Source of the DNA: Streptomyces sp. MMG1121
GTDB lineage: Bacteria; Actinomycetota; Actinomycetes; Streptomycetales; Streptomycetaceae
Reading direction: 5' to 3'
Assembly: GCF_001280015.1 (NCBI RefSeq)
Contig: NZ_LGDV01000194.1
Span: 1-64,000 of the forward strand
DNA: 64,000 nucleotides
This document shows, one piece after another, positions 43,042 through 51,556 of the stretch; the first letter of the stretch is position 1; the number at the start of each line of letters is the position of its first letter. Made by a program: the position numbers and the translations under genes. The notes beneath the pieces are model-generated. The model was not told the DNA's origin. It made no database searches and was given only the letters and a program-made list of their open reading frames with translations.

Positions 43042-43532
43042 CCGCCCACGGCGCCACGGGCACCACCATGTGTGTTCTGTTGCGCTGGACCAGCTGTACT
43101 CCCGACGCTGCAGCCCGGGCTCGCGCCACGCTGCGGTGTGCCCTCGATCAGCTCGGCTACGACGGCGAGGTGATCAGCGATGCGGTGCTGGCCGTCTCGG
43201 AATTCGTCACCAACGCCACCACGCACGCCGTCGGCCCGTACGAGATGCGCCTGCGCCGCACCGATACGGGGATCATCTGCGAAGTCGAGGACCACGATCC
43301 GCGCATCCCAGAGGTCCCTGAATTCCCCGCAACGCCGCCGTACACCCCTGCCGAGGAGAACCGCGGGGGCGGCCTGGAAGCGCTGTGCACGCTGCTGTCC
43401 GAGCACGGGCGGGGCCTGCACATCGTGCATCAACTCACCGAGGGTGCATGGGGATTCCGAGGGCAAAGGCGGACGAAGGCGGCGTGGTTCACGGTCCCGT
43501 CCGCTCGCGGTGACCGGCACAAAACTTCGTAG
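43038..43532 (+). CDS. RsbW-like ATP-binding protein
   Basis: A 164-residue HATPase_c_2 protein. The N box AVLAVSEFVTNATTHAVGPY and the EDHDPRIPEVPEFP and GGGLEALCTLLSEHGRGLHI regions form the ATP lid. It resembles anti-sigma-factor kinases such as RsbW/SpoIIAB that phosphorylate anti-anti-sigma partners. GGGGAGG precedes ATG 43038, and the gene overlaps the tiny membrane peptide. It is a second such gene 4 kb from the membrane-anchored one at 38417. It ends at a strong terminator. Confidence 0.87.
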   Translation: MTAHGATGTTMCVLLRWTSCTPDAAARARATLRCALDQLGYDGEVISDAVLAVSEFVTNATTHAVGPYEMRLRRTDTGIICEVEDHDPRIPEVPEFPATPPYTPAEENRGGGLEALCTLLSEHGRGLHIVHQLTEGAWGFRGQRRTKAAWFTVPSARGDRHKTS

Positions 43533-43598
43533 CGCTCTGGGGCTGTGGCCATGAGTTGAGGCGGGTGGTTTATCGGGCAGGCGGATGAGCCTTTGAAA

Positions 43599-43639
43599 GT
43601 GGTGCTCGTCGCTCATTCGAGCGACGAGCACCACTTTTT
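43599..43639. terminator. Strong intrinsic terminator
   Basis: A perfect 15-base stem (GTGGTGCTCGTCGCT / AGCGACGAGCACCAC, loop CATTCG) with AAA before and TTTTT after. This is the clearest rho-independent terminator in the window and isolates the ATP-binding gene from the pilus cluster. Confidence 0.92.
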
Positions 43640-43805
43640 GGTGGGGAAGTGGGTTATCGAAGCGGAACGCCTCGGAAGTAACGGGTCGAAATCGGGGTGG
43701 AATTCACCCTCCCGTCGTGATTGGTCGGAGCGGCACCGGGTACCTCCAGTCGCATCTGGTCACTGACGGTTGTCGTCCGGGTGTAATAGGTGACGGAAGG
43801 TGGGG

Positions 43806-44360
43806 ATGGTGAAGACACGACGGTGGACGAAGGTGTTTCTGGTGGCGCAGAGCGCAGTGGTCACGGGTCTGTTACTGGCGACTGTTGCGTGTAGCTCAGC
43901 CAATGGTGCTCCTTCGCCGCCCGCGGCGGCTGATTCGAGTCGGCCCGCAACCACTTCCACGTCTGCCGGGAGTGATGCAGTCGCGGCCTACCGGGCCATG
44001 TGGAACGACACGATGATCGCTGCTCGTACATCGGATGCCGAGAATCCGCAGCTGAATGACCACGCCGAGGGCGGCGCGTTGCAGCTCGTGCGCCACATGA
44101 TGCGGGAGGACGCGAAGCAGGGACTGGTGACGAAGGGGCAACCGACCTTCGCACCGGTGGTCACGAAGGCCGGGCCCGCAACCGTCGTCATTCAGGACTG
44201 CGCTGACGGCAGCCGTTGGCTGCAGTACACCAAGGACGGTTCGCTCAAGGACGACATGCCTGGTGGGCATCATCGAGTGGATGCGACGGTTCAGAAGCAC
44301 GGTGACCGCTGGCTGGTCGAGTCGCTGTACATCGGCGAGGTGGGGACGTGCAGCGCGTGA
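43806..44360 (+). CDS. Lipoprotein, first gene of the pilus region
   Basis: A 184-residue protein. The N-terminal signal (TRRWTKVFLVAQSAVVTGLL) ends in the lipobox ATVACSS, so it is anchored outside the membrane by lipidated Cys. The mature part begins Ser/Thr/Pro-rich and continues alpha/beta (AVAAYRAMWNDTMIAARTSD, ATVVIQDCADGSRWLQY, RWLVESLYIGEVGTCS), like the small NTF2-type domains of Streptomyces lipoproteins. ATG 43806 follows GGAAGG. It is coupled by GTGA to the next gene and lies just upstream of the tad genes. Confidence 0.85.
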   Translation: MVKTRRWTKVFLVAQSAVVTGLLLATVACSSANGAPSPPAAADSSRPATTSTSAGSDAVAAYRAMWNDTMIAARTSDAENPQLNDHAEGGALQLVRHMMREDAKQGLVTKGQPTFAPVVTKAGPATVVIQDCADGSRWLQYTKDGSLKDDMPGGHHRVDATVQKHGDRWLVESLYIGEVGTCSA

Positions 44361-45211
44361 GCCGTGGCGCCGTGGTTGTGCCGACGGTGCTCGCTTTGAC
44401 TGCTGTCGGGACCGGTCTGTTATGGGCGCCGAGGGCTTCGGCGGGAGACGGATTCGGTATCGGCGCCGACGTGAAATGTGCGGGGGATGGGTGCGACCTG
44501 AATGCTTCCCGCACGATTCCGTCGCGACGCACCAATGCGGCAGTGCCTGTGCGAAGGAGTGGCGACGGTGGCCTCGACGGTGGGGGAGGGCATGGCGCGC
44601 CCGTTGTGACGCCGACGGTTGTTTCCGACGGCTGGGAGTACGACCTGGGCAATGGGATGGGCATCCTGCCGCGGTTCGATGGAGACAAAGGGGACAAGAA
44701 GAAACCTGCTGACCCGGGTAGCCCGCAGGTCTCCGTGCAAGAGGTTGCCCAACAGGCCGTCAGGCGGCTGCGTTTGCCCAAGCCGGTGATTCACACAAGC
44801 CCTGGCGAAGACTACGTCCAGGTCGTTCACGTGCCGACCTGGATGTGGGTGGAGCGGTCAACGTGGGGGCCGGTGTCGGCGTCGGCCGCTGTGGAGGGCG
44901 TGAGTGTGAAGGCGACGGCTCGGCCGCGGACGGCGGTGTGGTCGATGGGGGAGGGTGGCCAGGTGGTGTGCCGGGGGCCGGGGACGCCGTATTCGGACGC
45001 TTACAGTCCCAAGGCGTCGTCGCCGGACTGTGGTTACACCTATCAGCGGGCTTCGCTGTCCGCGCCGGGCCGGGCTTACAGGGTGTCGGTGCAGGTGACA
45101 TGGGATGTCGAGTGGCATGGGGGCGGGAAGGCCGGGGTTGTGCCGGGGCTGGTGATGGCCGCGCAGCGGCGGCTGGTGGTGGATGAGGTGCAGACCGTTG
45201 TGACGCGCTGA
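44357..45211 (+). CDS. Secreted hypothetical protein of the pilus region
   Basis: A 284-residue protein with a signal peptide (AVVVPTVLALTAVGTGLL, cleavage after RASA). The mature N-terminus is Gly/Asp-rich. The C-terminal half (VHVPTWMWVERSTWGPVSAS, AYRVSVQVTWDVEWHGG) has aromatic-rich beta strands, suggesting a beta-sandwich. Orthologues are commonly found next to Streptomyces tad clusters and are sometimes labelled ATP/GTP-binding, but I see no P-loop. GTG 44357 overlaps the lipoprotein stop. Probably a surface component or assembly factor. Confidence 0.78.
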   Translation: MSRGAVVVPTVLALTAVGTGLLWAPRASAGDGFGIGADVKCAGDGCDLNASRTIPSRRTNAAVPVRRSGDGGLDGGGGHGAPVVTPTVVSDGWEYDLGNGMGILPRFDGDKGDKKKPADPGSPQVSVQEVAQQAVRRLRLPKPVIHTSPGEDYVQVVHVPTWMWVERSTWGPVSASAAVEGVSVKATARPRTAVWSMGEGGQVVCRGPGTPYSDAYSPKASSPDCGYTYQRASLSAPGRAYRVSVQVTWDVEWHGGGKAGVVPGLVMAAQRRLVVDEVQTVVTR

Positions 45212-45294
45212 CGGATCGGAGCGCGGGCGCGGCCCTGGCGTTGGGCTGGGCTGGGCTGGTGGATGTTGGAACTCTTCTGATCGTGAGGTGAGTT

Positions 45295-45993
45295 GTGGGT
45301 ACCTCCATGTCTTCTCCGGGTCTCAAGGGCGGCGGAGCGCGGGTGCCGGGAGCACGTCGGTCCGGACCGGAGCAGCAGCCGGCGGTGACGGGCGCCCGGC
45401 GGCGCAGGGTGGGCTGGGTGTGGGCAGGGGTGGGCGCGGTGGTCGTCTCGGCGGTCGGCTTCACCCTGGTCGCGCAGACGATGGGGGAGCGAGCGCAGGT
45501 TCTGGTGCTTGCCCGCGATGTGCCGGCCGGACAGGTGCTCAAGCCGGGCGACCTGCGTGTGGTGAAGGTGGCGGCGGAGACGGGCGTGGTGCCCGTCACG
45601 GACCGGGCCAGGGTGCTGGGACGGCAGGCGAGGGTGCCGTTGGTCGCCGGGTCGCTGCTGGCTCCCGGCCAGGTGGGCCTGAGTGCTGTCTTTCCGCCGA
45701 AGGGATTCTCGCAGGTGGCGCTTGCCGTCGAGCCTGGCGGTGCGCCACCGGATCTCGCTCGCGGGGAGCGCGTCGCTGTCCTTCCCGGGCCGGCCGGCAC
45801 CGCGCTGACGGGTGACGAGGAGCAGGCGGCATCGACGGTGGCGGGGACGGTGACGGGGGTTAGGGAGCCGGAGTCGGCGGGCGGGCCGCGTGTGGTCTCG
45901 GTGCTGGTGGAGACCGCGGCGGCGCGGCGGGCGGCGCAGCTGGAGCATCCGCGTGTGGTGGTGCTTCCCGCGGAAGGGCGTGAGGCTCCATGA
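45295..45993 (+). CDS. SAF-domain protein (CpaB/RcpC-like)
   Basis: A 232-residue protein. One transmembrane helix (GWVWAGVGAVVVSAVGFTLV) near residue 40 is followed by a SAF domain: QVLVLARDVPAGQVLKPGDL and RVPLVAGSLLAPGQVGL, as in CpaB/RcpC proteins that help guide Flp pili through the envelope. GTG 45295 is taken as the start (ATG 45307 in frame). It ends in ATGA overlap with the CpaE-like gene. Confidence 0.85.
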   Translation: MGTSMSSPGLKGGGARVPGARRSGPEQQPAVTGARRRRVGWVWAGVGAVVVSAVGFTLVAQTMGERAQVLVLARDVPAGQVLKPGDLRVVKVAAETGVVPVTDRARVLGRQARVPLVAGSLLAPGQVGLSAVFPPKGFSQVALAVEPGGAPPDLARGERVAVLPGPAGTALTGDEEQAASTVAGTVTGVREPESAGGPRVVSVLVETAAARRAAQLEHPRVVVLPAEGREAP

Positions 45994-46847
45994 GGCGTCT
46001 GATCGTCGTGGGGTCGGTGACGGGGGCGCCGGGGGTGACGACGACGGTGCTGGCTCTTGCCGCCGTGTGGCCGTCGGAGGCGGATGGCGGGGTGCGGCCG
46101 GTGCTGGTGGAGGCGGATTCCTCCGGTGGTGATCTGATGATCCGCTTCGGTCTGCCGTCGGCTCCCTCGTTGCTGGATGTCGCGGCGGCGGCGAGGCAGC
46201 CGTACCCGGGTTCCTTGCTGGGAGCGGCGAGCGAATTGCCTTGCCGGGTACGGGCGGTGGTTGCGGTGCCGGGCCGTGGGCCATGCCGGGAGGCGGTGCG
46301 GCTGCTGGCGGGTGAGGCTGGGCGGCGCGTGCTGCTGGGAGACGAACACGACCGGGGCACTGTCCTGCTGGACGTGGGGCGCCTCGGCGAGGACGTCGAG
46401 CCGCTTCTCGAAGCCGCTGACCGCATCGTGCTGGTGGCTCGGGGAGGCGCGGAGCCGCTGACCCATGTGTCCGCGTACGGCGTGGATGCCTACGCATCTG
46501 CGGGGCGGGTGTCGCTTGCCGTGATCGGGCCGTGTCCGTATCCGCCTGAGGAGATCGCACACACGCTGGGGATCGAGTCGGTGGTCTTCCTGCCGTGGGA
46601 CATCAAGAGCGTGGCCGCGATGAACAGCTCCAAGCAAGGCGCGCTGCGTGCATCGGGCTTCCGGCCGCCACCGCTGATGACCTCCGTACGGACACTGGCC
46701 CGTCGGCTGGCCGCGCCGCCCACGGACGAGACCAGGGCGGCAGACGCGGATCGTGGGCGCGTGCTGGAGGGCGGCCGTGAGGTTGTGATGGAGCCCATCT
46801 GGAGCGGCCTGATTCAGGTACCGGGAGTCGAGGAAAGCGGATGGTGA
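45990..46847 (+). CDS. CpaE/MinD-like P-loop protein of the pilus cluster
   Basis: A 285-residue protein. IVVGSVTGAPGVTTTVLALA stands where MinD/ParA proteins have the deviant Walker A; the usual Lys of KGG is replaced, so ATPase activity is doubtful. PVLVEADSSGGDLMIRFG and GTVLLDVGRLGED match the Switch and Walker B regions. In tad systems CpaE/TadZ localises the pilus machine at the membrane. Coupled to both neighbours by overlapping start and stop. Confidence 0.85.
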   Translation: MRRLIVVGSVTGAPGVTTTVLALAAVWPSEADGGVRPVLVEADSSGGDLMIRFGLPSAPSLLDVAAAARQPYPGSLLGAASELPCRVRAVVAVPGRGPCREAVRLLAGEAGRRVLLGDEHDRGTVLLDVGRLGEDVEPLLEAADRIVLVARGGAEPLTHVSAYGVDAYASAGRVSLAVIGPCPYPPEEIAHTLGIESVVFLPWDIKSVAAMNSSKQGALRASGFRPPPLMTSVRTLARRLAAPPTDETRAADADRGRVLEGGREVVMEPIWSGLIQVPGVEESGW

Positions 46848-48193
46848 GCGAGCAGCTGGTGGCACCGGGGATGATTCCCGGTCGTGGTGAGCGGGCGCTG
46901 GCGCAGCTGGTGCGGCAGCGTGTATCGGCCCGGCTGGCCCAGTACGCGGGCGAGCGCGAGTCGGCAGGATTGCCGGCGGAGGACGAATCGGCGCGGCGGG
47001 CCACCGTAGGGCTGGTGCTGGCCCAGGAACTGGGCGAACAGCGCCGCCTGGCGCTCGCCCAGGGCGCCCCGGTGATCGATGCCGAGGCGGAGGAGCGGAT
47101 CGCGCAGGCGGTCAAGGACGAGCTGTTCGGCACGGGCCGCCTGGAGCGGCTGCTGGCCGACGAGCGAATCGAGAACATCTGCGTCAACGGCTGCGATGCG
47201 GTGTGGATCAAGGACGCGGCAGGCGCATGGCACCGTGAAGCACCGGTAGCCGCCTCGGATGAGGAACTGGTGGAACTGGTCCGCACACTCGCCGCCCGTA
47301 CCGGTGGGGAGGAGCGCCGCTTCGACCGGGGCATGCCCCGCCTGAACCTGCAGCTGCCGGACGGGTCCCGGTTGTTCGCCGTGATGGCGGTGACGGGCCG
47401 GGTGTCGCTGACGATCCGCCGCCATCGCTTTCCCGCAGCCTCGATGGCGGAGCTGGTGCGGCTGGGCGTGTGTGACGGGCAGCTCGCCGGGTTCCTGCGA
47501 GCACTGGTGCGGGCACGTAAGAACATCGTGATCGGCGGCGGCACCAATGTCGGCAAGACCACCGTCCTGCGGGCCTTCGCCCACGAGATCCCGCCCGCAG
47601 AGCGGCTCGTGACGATCGAGGACACCTTCGAACTCGGCCTCGACACCGACCCGGTGGCTCATCCGAACGTGGTGGCCATGCAGGCCAGGGAGCCGAACAT
47701 CGAGGGGCAGGGCGGCATCGATCAGGCGGAACTGGTGCGGTGGGGACTGCGTATGTCCCCGGACCGGGTCATCGTGGGGGAGATCCGCGGGGCCGAGGTC
47801 ATCCCGATGTGCAACGCCATGAGCCAGGGCAACGACGGGTCCCTGTCCACGATCCATGCCTCCACCTCGCGTGGGGTGTTCACCAAACTCGCCTCCTACG
47901 CCGCACAGGCTCCCGAACGCCTCACGCTGGAGGCGACGAACCTGATGGTGGCGTCCGCGGTCCACTTCGTCGTCCACCTGGGCTGGGACACGGCAGGGCG
48001 TCGGGTCATCGACTCGGTACGCGAGGTCGTCGACGCGGACGGGGCGCAGATCGTCTCCAACGAGGTCTACCGCCCGGGCCCGGACGGGCGCGCCGTACCC
48101 GCCACTCCACTACGCACCGAAACCCTCAACGACCTCGTCGCGGCCGGACTTGATGCCCGGGACGCCGCCGGCCAGTGGTGGGGAGCGGCCTGA
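46841..48193 (+). CDS. tadA: TadA/CpaF-type pilus assembly ATPase
   Basis: A 450-residue hexameric secretion ATPase of the VirB11/CpaF group. The N-terminal region has ENICVNGCDAVWIKDAAG, a CpaF signature. Walker A is NIVIGGGTNVGKTTVLRAF near residue 231. Asp box RLVTIEDTFELGLDT, Walker B MSPDRVIVGEIRGAEV and the His box GSLSTIHASTSRGVF follow. It powers Flp pilin export. The gene overlaps the CpaE-like gene by seven bases and TadB by one (TGATG). Confidence 0.94.
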   Translation: MVSEQLVAPGMIPGRGERALAQLVRQRVSARLAQYAGERESAGLPAEDESARRATVGLVLAQELGEQRRLALAQGAPVIDAEAEERIAQAVKDELFGTGRLERLLADERIENICVNGCDAVWIKDAAGAWHREAPVAASDEELVELVRTLAARTGGEERRFDRGMPRLNLQLPDGSRLFAVMAVTGRVSLTIRRHRFPAASMAELVRLGVCDGQLAGFLRALVRARKNIVIGGGTNVGKTTVLRAFAHEIPPAERLVTIEDTFELGLDTDPVAHPNVVAMQAREPNIEGQGGIDQAELVRWGLRMSPDRVIVGEIRGAEVIPMCNAMSQGNDGSLSTIHASTSRGVFTKLASYAAQAPERLTLEATNLMVASAVHFVVHLGWDTAGRRVIDSVREVVDADGAQIVSNEVYRPGPDGRAVPATPLRTETLNDLVAAGLDARDAAGQWWGAA

Positions 48194-49107
48194 TGAACAG
48201 CCTGGTGGGCCCCGGTGCCTGGACCGGCATCGCGGTTTTGTGCGGGACGGTCTTCGGCCTCGGCCTGGTGGCCATCGCCTACGGCGCGGTACGGCGCGCC
48301 CGGCACGAGCAGCGGACCGGCCTCTGGCGTGCGCTGGTGGCACGGCTGCCGGCCGACTGGACCACACGGCGCGTGGTCATCGCGGTCATGGCCGGATTGG
48401 TTGCCGGGGCGTTGACGACGTGGCCGGTGGCGGCAGTGCTGACCACAGTAGCGGTGCTCACTCTTCCCGGGCTGCTGGGCCCGGACCGGGAGGCTGCACG
48501 GCGCACGGAACGGATGGAGGCGCTGGCCACGTGGACGGAGATGCTGCGCGACACCCTCTCCGCTGCGGCTGGTCTGGGACAGGCCCTGCTGGCCACCGCG
48601 GACATCGCCCCCGCTGTGCTGGAGCCCGAGATGAAGGAACTGACCGCCGCCGTCCGCGCCGGACATTCTCTGCCCGCTGCGTTGCGGGCACTCGCCGAAC
48701 AGGTCGATGACCCGCTGGCCGATGTGGTGGTGGCCGCGCTGGTGATGGCGGCCGAGCAGCAGGCAAGCCACCTCGCTCCGCTCCTCGGGGAGCTGGCGGA
48801 GTCGGTGCGCGAGCAGGTGGCCATGCGGCAGCGCATCGACGCAGGACGCGCGAGCGTGCGCACCGGAGTACGGGTCACGGTCATCGTCACCCTGGGGATG
48901 ACGGTGGGGCTCGTGGTCTTCAACCGCCCCTACCTGGACCCCTTTGACACGCTGACCGGACAGGCCGTGCTCGCCCTGGTCGGTGTCCTGTTCACCGTGA
49001 GCTTCGCCTACCTGACCGCGGTCGGCAGCATCGAGGAACCCGTCCGCCTCATCAGCCCGACCGCACCCCGCACCACAGCAGGTTCCGCACCGGGAGGCAG
49101 CAGGTGA
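48193..49107 (+). CDS. tadB: TadB-like type II/tad secretion membrane protein
   Basis: A 304-residue integral membrane protein with a T2SSF domain. N-terminal helices (GTVFGLGLVAIAYGAV; VIAVMAGLVAGALTTWPVAA) precede the cytoplasmic T2SSF loop (EMLRDTLSAAAGLGQALLAT, then REQVAMRQRIDAGRASVRTG). Two C-terminal helices follow (VIVTLGMTVGLVVFN; VLALVGVLFTVSFAYLTAV). With TadC it forms the inner-membrane platform on TadA. Start ATG 48193 (TGATG overlap with tadA). It ends in GTGA overlap with the TadC-like gene. Confidence 0.9.
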   Translation: MNSLVGPGAWTGIAVLCGTVFGLGLVAIAYGAVRRARHEQRTGLWRALVARLPADWTTRRVVIAVMAGLVAGALTTWPVAAVLTTVAVLTLPGLLGPDREAARRTERMEALATWTEMLRDTLSAAAGLGQALLATADIAPAVLEPEMKELTAAVRAGHSLPAALRALAEQVDDPLADVVVAALVMAAEQQASHLAPLLGELAESVREQVAMRQRIDAGRASVRTGVRVTVIVTLGMTVGLVVFNRPYLDPFDTLTGQAVLALVGVLFTVSFAYLTAVGSIEEPVRLISPTAPRTTAGSAPGGSR

Positions 49108-49994
49108 TCGTCATGCTGCTCGGCGCGCTGTTCGGCGCCGGAGCGACCGCTCTCGTCTACGGACTGCGTCCACCCCGGCCCGTCCTGGCCGACGTCCTCA
49201 CCGCACTCAACACACCTGCACCGCCCGCGGTTTCACAGACAGGTGAGGCGGAGTGGGCCACCCGGCTGGGCAGACGCGCCGTACCCCTCGTGCGCGCGCT
49301 CGGTTTCCCCACCCCCTCACTGCGGGCGGACCTTGCCGTCTGCGGCACCGACGAGGAACACCACCTGGCGGGCAAGGCGGTCTGCGCGACGGCTGGCCTC
49401 GGCGCCCCCTGGGCGGCGGTGCTCGTGCTGCGCCTGGGAGCCGGTATCGAGGCGGGCTGGTGGGCGCCGTCAGCCGGCGCACTCACCTTGGCCGTCGTGC
49501 TGTTCTTCGCCCCCGACCTGGCCGTACACCGGCAGGCCGAGCAGCGGCGCCGCGAGATGCGGCACACCCTCAGCCTCGTCCTGGACCTGACCGTGATCGC
49601 GCTCGCCGGCGGCGCAGGAATCCAGCAGGCTCTCGCCCAAGCCGTGGACGCGCCCCAAGGGTGGGCGGCAGCGAGACTCCGGCACACCCTGCACGTCGCA
49701 CACCTCACCCGCACCAGCCCCTGGCCCCACCTGGCCGATCTCGGACGGCACCTCGCCGTGGCGGATCTCACCGAGCTGGCCTCGACGCTGAGTCTGGCCG
49801 GCAGCGAGGGCGCCAAGATCCGGACCTCGCTCGCGGCCAAGGCTCGGGCGATACGGCGGCGCAGGATCGCGGAAGCCGACGGAGCCGCCCAGGCCGCCAC
49901 CGAACGGATGTCGCTGCCCGTGGTCGGCCTGTTCGCCGCGTTCCTCCTGCTGATCGGCTACCCGGCCCTCGCCCACGTCATGTCGATCACCTGA
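49104..49994 (+). CDS. tadC: TadC-like membrane protein of the pilus platform
   Basis: A 296-residue membrane protein with a T2SSF domain. A leading helix (MLLGALFGAGATALVYGL), a pair of central helices (VCATAGLGAPWAAVLVLRLG; PSAGALTLAVVLFFAPDLAV), the T2SSF helical part (LVLDLTVIALAGGAGIQQAL) and a final helix (MSLPVVGLFAAFLLLIGYPA) are visible. It pairs with TadB. GTG 49104 overlaps the tadB stop. Confidence 0.9.
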   Translation: MIVMLLGALFGAGATALVYGLRPPRPVLADVLTALNTPAPPAVSQTGEAEWATRLGRRAVPLVRALGFPTPSLRADLAVCGTDEEHHLAGKAVCATAGLGAPWAAVLVLRLGAGIEAGWWAPSAGALTLAVVLFFAPDLAVHRQAEQRRREMRHTLSLVLDLTVIALAGGAGIQQALAQAVDAPQGWAAARLRHTLHVAHLTRTSPWPHLADLGRHLAVADLTELASTLSLAGSEGAKIRTSLAAKARAIRRRRIAEADGAAQAATERMSLPVVGLFAAFLLLIGYPALAHVMSIT

Positions 49995-50029
49995 CCAACC
50001 AGCCACACCAGCCCCACAGAGAGACCGTG

Positions 50030-50224
50030 ATGTTCCCACTCGACACCCTGATCCGCCTGGTACGCGCCCACTGGGCCGAACTGCGCCGGCACGCTCGCTC
50101 GGACGCGGGATACACCACCGAGACCATCGTGGTCACCGCCCTGCTGGCGATCCTGGGCCTGACCGTCGTAGGCATCATCGTCGCCAAAGTCACCGCCAAG
50201 GCCAACAGCATCGACCTGGGTTAG
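50030..50224 (+). CDS. Flp-type pilin-like small protein
   Basis: A 64-residue protein. A short basic N-terminus (RAHWAELRRHARSDAG) leads into a Y-T-T-E-T motif and one hydrophobic helix (VVTALLAILGLTVVGIIVAK). This is the layout of Flp prepilins: a cleavage site next to G-x-x-x-E before a helix. It lies directly after TadC and before the TadE genes. It is the best candidate for the pilus subunit. Only 35 bases separate it from tadC. Confidence 0.8.
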   Translation: MFPLDTLIRLVRAHWAELRRHARSDAGYTTETIVVTALLAILGLTVVGIIVAKVTAKANSIDLG

Positions 50225-50227
50225 TTC

Positions 50228-50641
50228 GTGACCACGTCCCGCCGCAGACTGCACAGTGACCAGGGCTCGGCAAGCACCCAGCTGGTGCTCGTCGTCCCGG
50301 CGCTGCTGCTGACCGCCTTGTTGGTGGTGCAGTTCGCGTTGGTCTGGCACGCACGGCACATCGCCCAGTACGCCGCCCAGCGGGCCCTGGCCACTGCCCG
50401 CGCGCAGGGAGGCACTGCGGGGGACGGCCGGGCTCAGGCGCTGCGCAGCCTCGCCGCGCTGGGCAGCCGCGTCCTGACCGCGCCATCCGTGACCGCCGAG
50501 CGCACCGCCACCCAGACCACCGTGCGAGTGAAGGGGACGGCGATGCGCGTACTGCCCATTCCCGGACTGGTGCTGCACGCCTCCGGTACGGCCTCCGGCC
50601 CCACGGAGAGGATCACCACCCCTACCGGAGGCCAGCCGTGA
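50228..50641 (+). CDS. TadE-like pseudopilin
   Basis: A 137-residue protein. SDQGSASTQLVLVVPALLLT, with a following hydrophobic helix, fits the TadE/G N-terminal signature, though the usual Glu after Val is Gln here. The rest (YAAQRALATARAQGGTAGDG, QTTVRVKGTAMRVLPIPG) is a pseudopilin-like exported domain. GTG 50228 lies three bases after the Flp-like stop. Coupled to the next TadE by GTGA. Confidence 0.85.
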   Translation: MTTSRRRLHSDQGSASTQLVLVVPALLLTALLVVQFALVWHARHIAQYAAQRALATARAQGGTAGDGRAQALRSLAALGSRVLTAPSVTAERTATQTTVRVKGTAMRVLPIPGLVLHASGTASGPTERITTPTGGQP

Positions 50642-51072
50642 ACCAGCAGACCCACCGTGCCCGAGGCCATAGAGAGCAGGGTTCGGCAGCGGTGGAGATG
50701 GTGCTCATCACGCCACTGCTCGTCCTGATGTTCCTGGTCGTCGTGGCCTTCGGGCTGCTCGCCGATGCCCGCCTGGTCGTGGTCGACGCCGCCCACCAGG
50801 CCGCCCGCGCCGCATCCCTCGCCCGCACCGAGAAAGAGGCCCGCACCCAAGCAGAACGGGCGGCCGGCGCGGCACTGCGCGAGGCAGGAGCCTCCTGCAC
50901 CCGCCCGAGCGTCCACCTGGCCACCGGCGGACTCACACCGGGCGCCACGGTAACGGCACGAGTCTCCTGCACCGCCGACCTGGGCACTCTCACCCACACC
51001 GGGCTCCCCGGCCACGTACCGCTGGCCGACACCGCCTACTCCGCCGTCGACACCTTCCGGAGCACCCCGTGA
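50638..51072 (+). CDS. TadE-like pseudopilin
   Basis: A 144-residue protein. The canonical TadE start EQGSAAVEMVLITPLLVLMF, with Glu five after Gly, is followed by DAAHQAARAASLARTEKEAR and a cysteine-containing exported domain (GASCTRPSVHL, ARVSCTADLG; a likely disulfide). Minor pilins of this kind initiate Flp pilus assembly. GTG 50638 overlaps the previous stop and the gene ends in GTGA overlap. Confidence 0.88.
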   Translation: MNQQTHRARGHREQGSAAVEMVLITPLLVLMFLVVVAFGLLADARLVVVDAAHQAARAASLARTEKEARTQAERAAGAALREAGASCTRPSVHLATGGLTPGATVTARVSCTADLGTLTHTGLPGHVPLADTAYSAVDTFRSTP

Positions 51073-51518
51073 AACGACGCATGCGCGTGCACCTGACGCA
51101 GGTCCGGGTTCGGAGGGCGGCCGGGGATGACCAGGGACAGGTCACGGCGTTCGTCGTCGGCGTCTTCGCCGCGCTGTGGTTGTTCGCCGGCATCGTCGTA
51201 GACGGCGGGCTCGCCCTGACGGGCAAGGCACAAGCCCTGGACGTGGCACAGGAGGCGGCACGCACTGGCGCCCAGCAACTGGACGTCGGCCGGCTGCGGC
51301 GCGGAGAAGAGGTCCGGCTCGTACGCGACAAGGCCGCAGCGGCGGCCCGCGCCTATGCCGCCTCCACCGGCGACAGCGCCACCGCCTCCGTCACAGGCGA
51401 AGCCGTCACCGTCCACGTCACCCACCGCCAGCGCACCCAGATCCTGCAACTGATCGGCCTGCGCACCCTCACCGTCCACGCGACCGGCACCGCGCACGCC
51501 GAACGCACCACCCCGTAA
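51069..51518 (+). CDS. TadG-like pilus-assembly protein (N-terminal TadG domain)
   Basis: A 149-residue protein. DDQGQVTAFVVGVFAALWLF and AGIVVDGGLALTGKAQALDV match the N-terminal domain of TadG/Rv3654c-like proteins. The downstream region (AARTGAQQLDVGRLRRGEEV, AVTVHVTHRQRTQILQLIGL) is a short exported part. It lacks the von Willebrand domain of longer TadG proteins, as is usual in actinobacteria. GTG 51069 overlaps the previous stop. Confidence 0.85.
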   Translation: MKRRMRVHLTQVRVRRAAGDDQGQVTAFVVGVFAALWLFAGIVVDGGLALTGKAQALDVAQEAARTGAQQLDVGRLRRGEEVRLVRDKAAAAARAYAASTGDSATASVTGEAVTVHVTHRQRTQILQLIGLRTLTVHATGTAHAERTTP

Positions 51519-51556
51519 GGACCGTTCACCCTGTTCCGGCCGAGGAGAGCGAACCG

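Noticed and set aside
43741..43805. Consensus promoter before the pilus-region lipoprotein
   Set aside because: A TTGTCG and a TAATAG are present but only eight bases apart, too close for a sigma-70-type promoter.
44760..46865. 701-residue reverse frame opposite the SAF and CpaE-like genes
   Set aside because: Composed of Arg/His/Pro/Thr-rich shadow sequence, fully antisense to well-supported tad genes.
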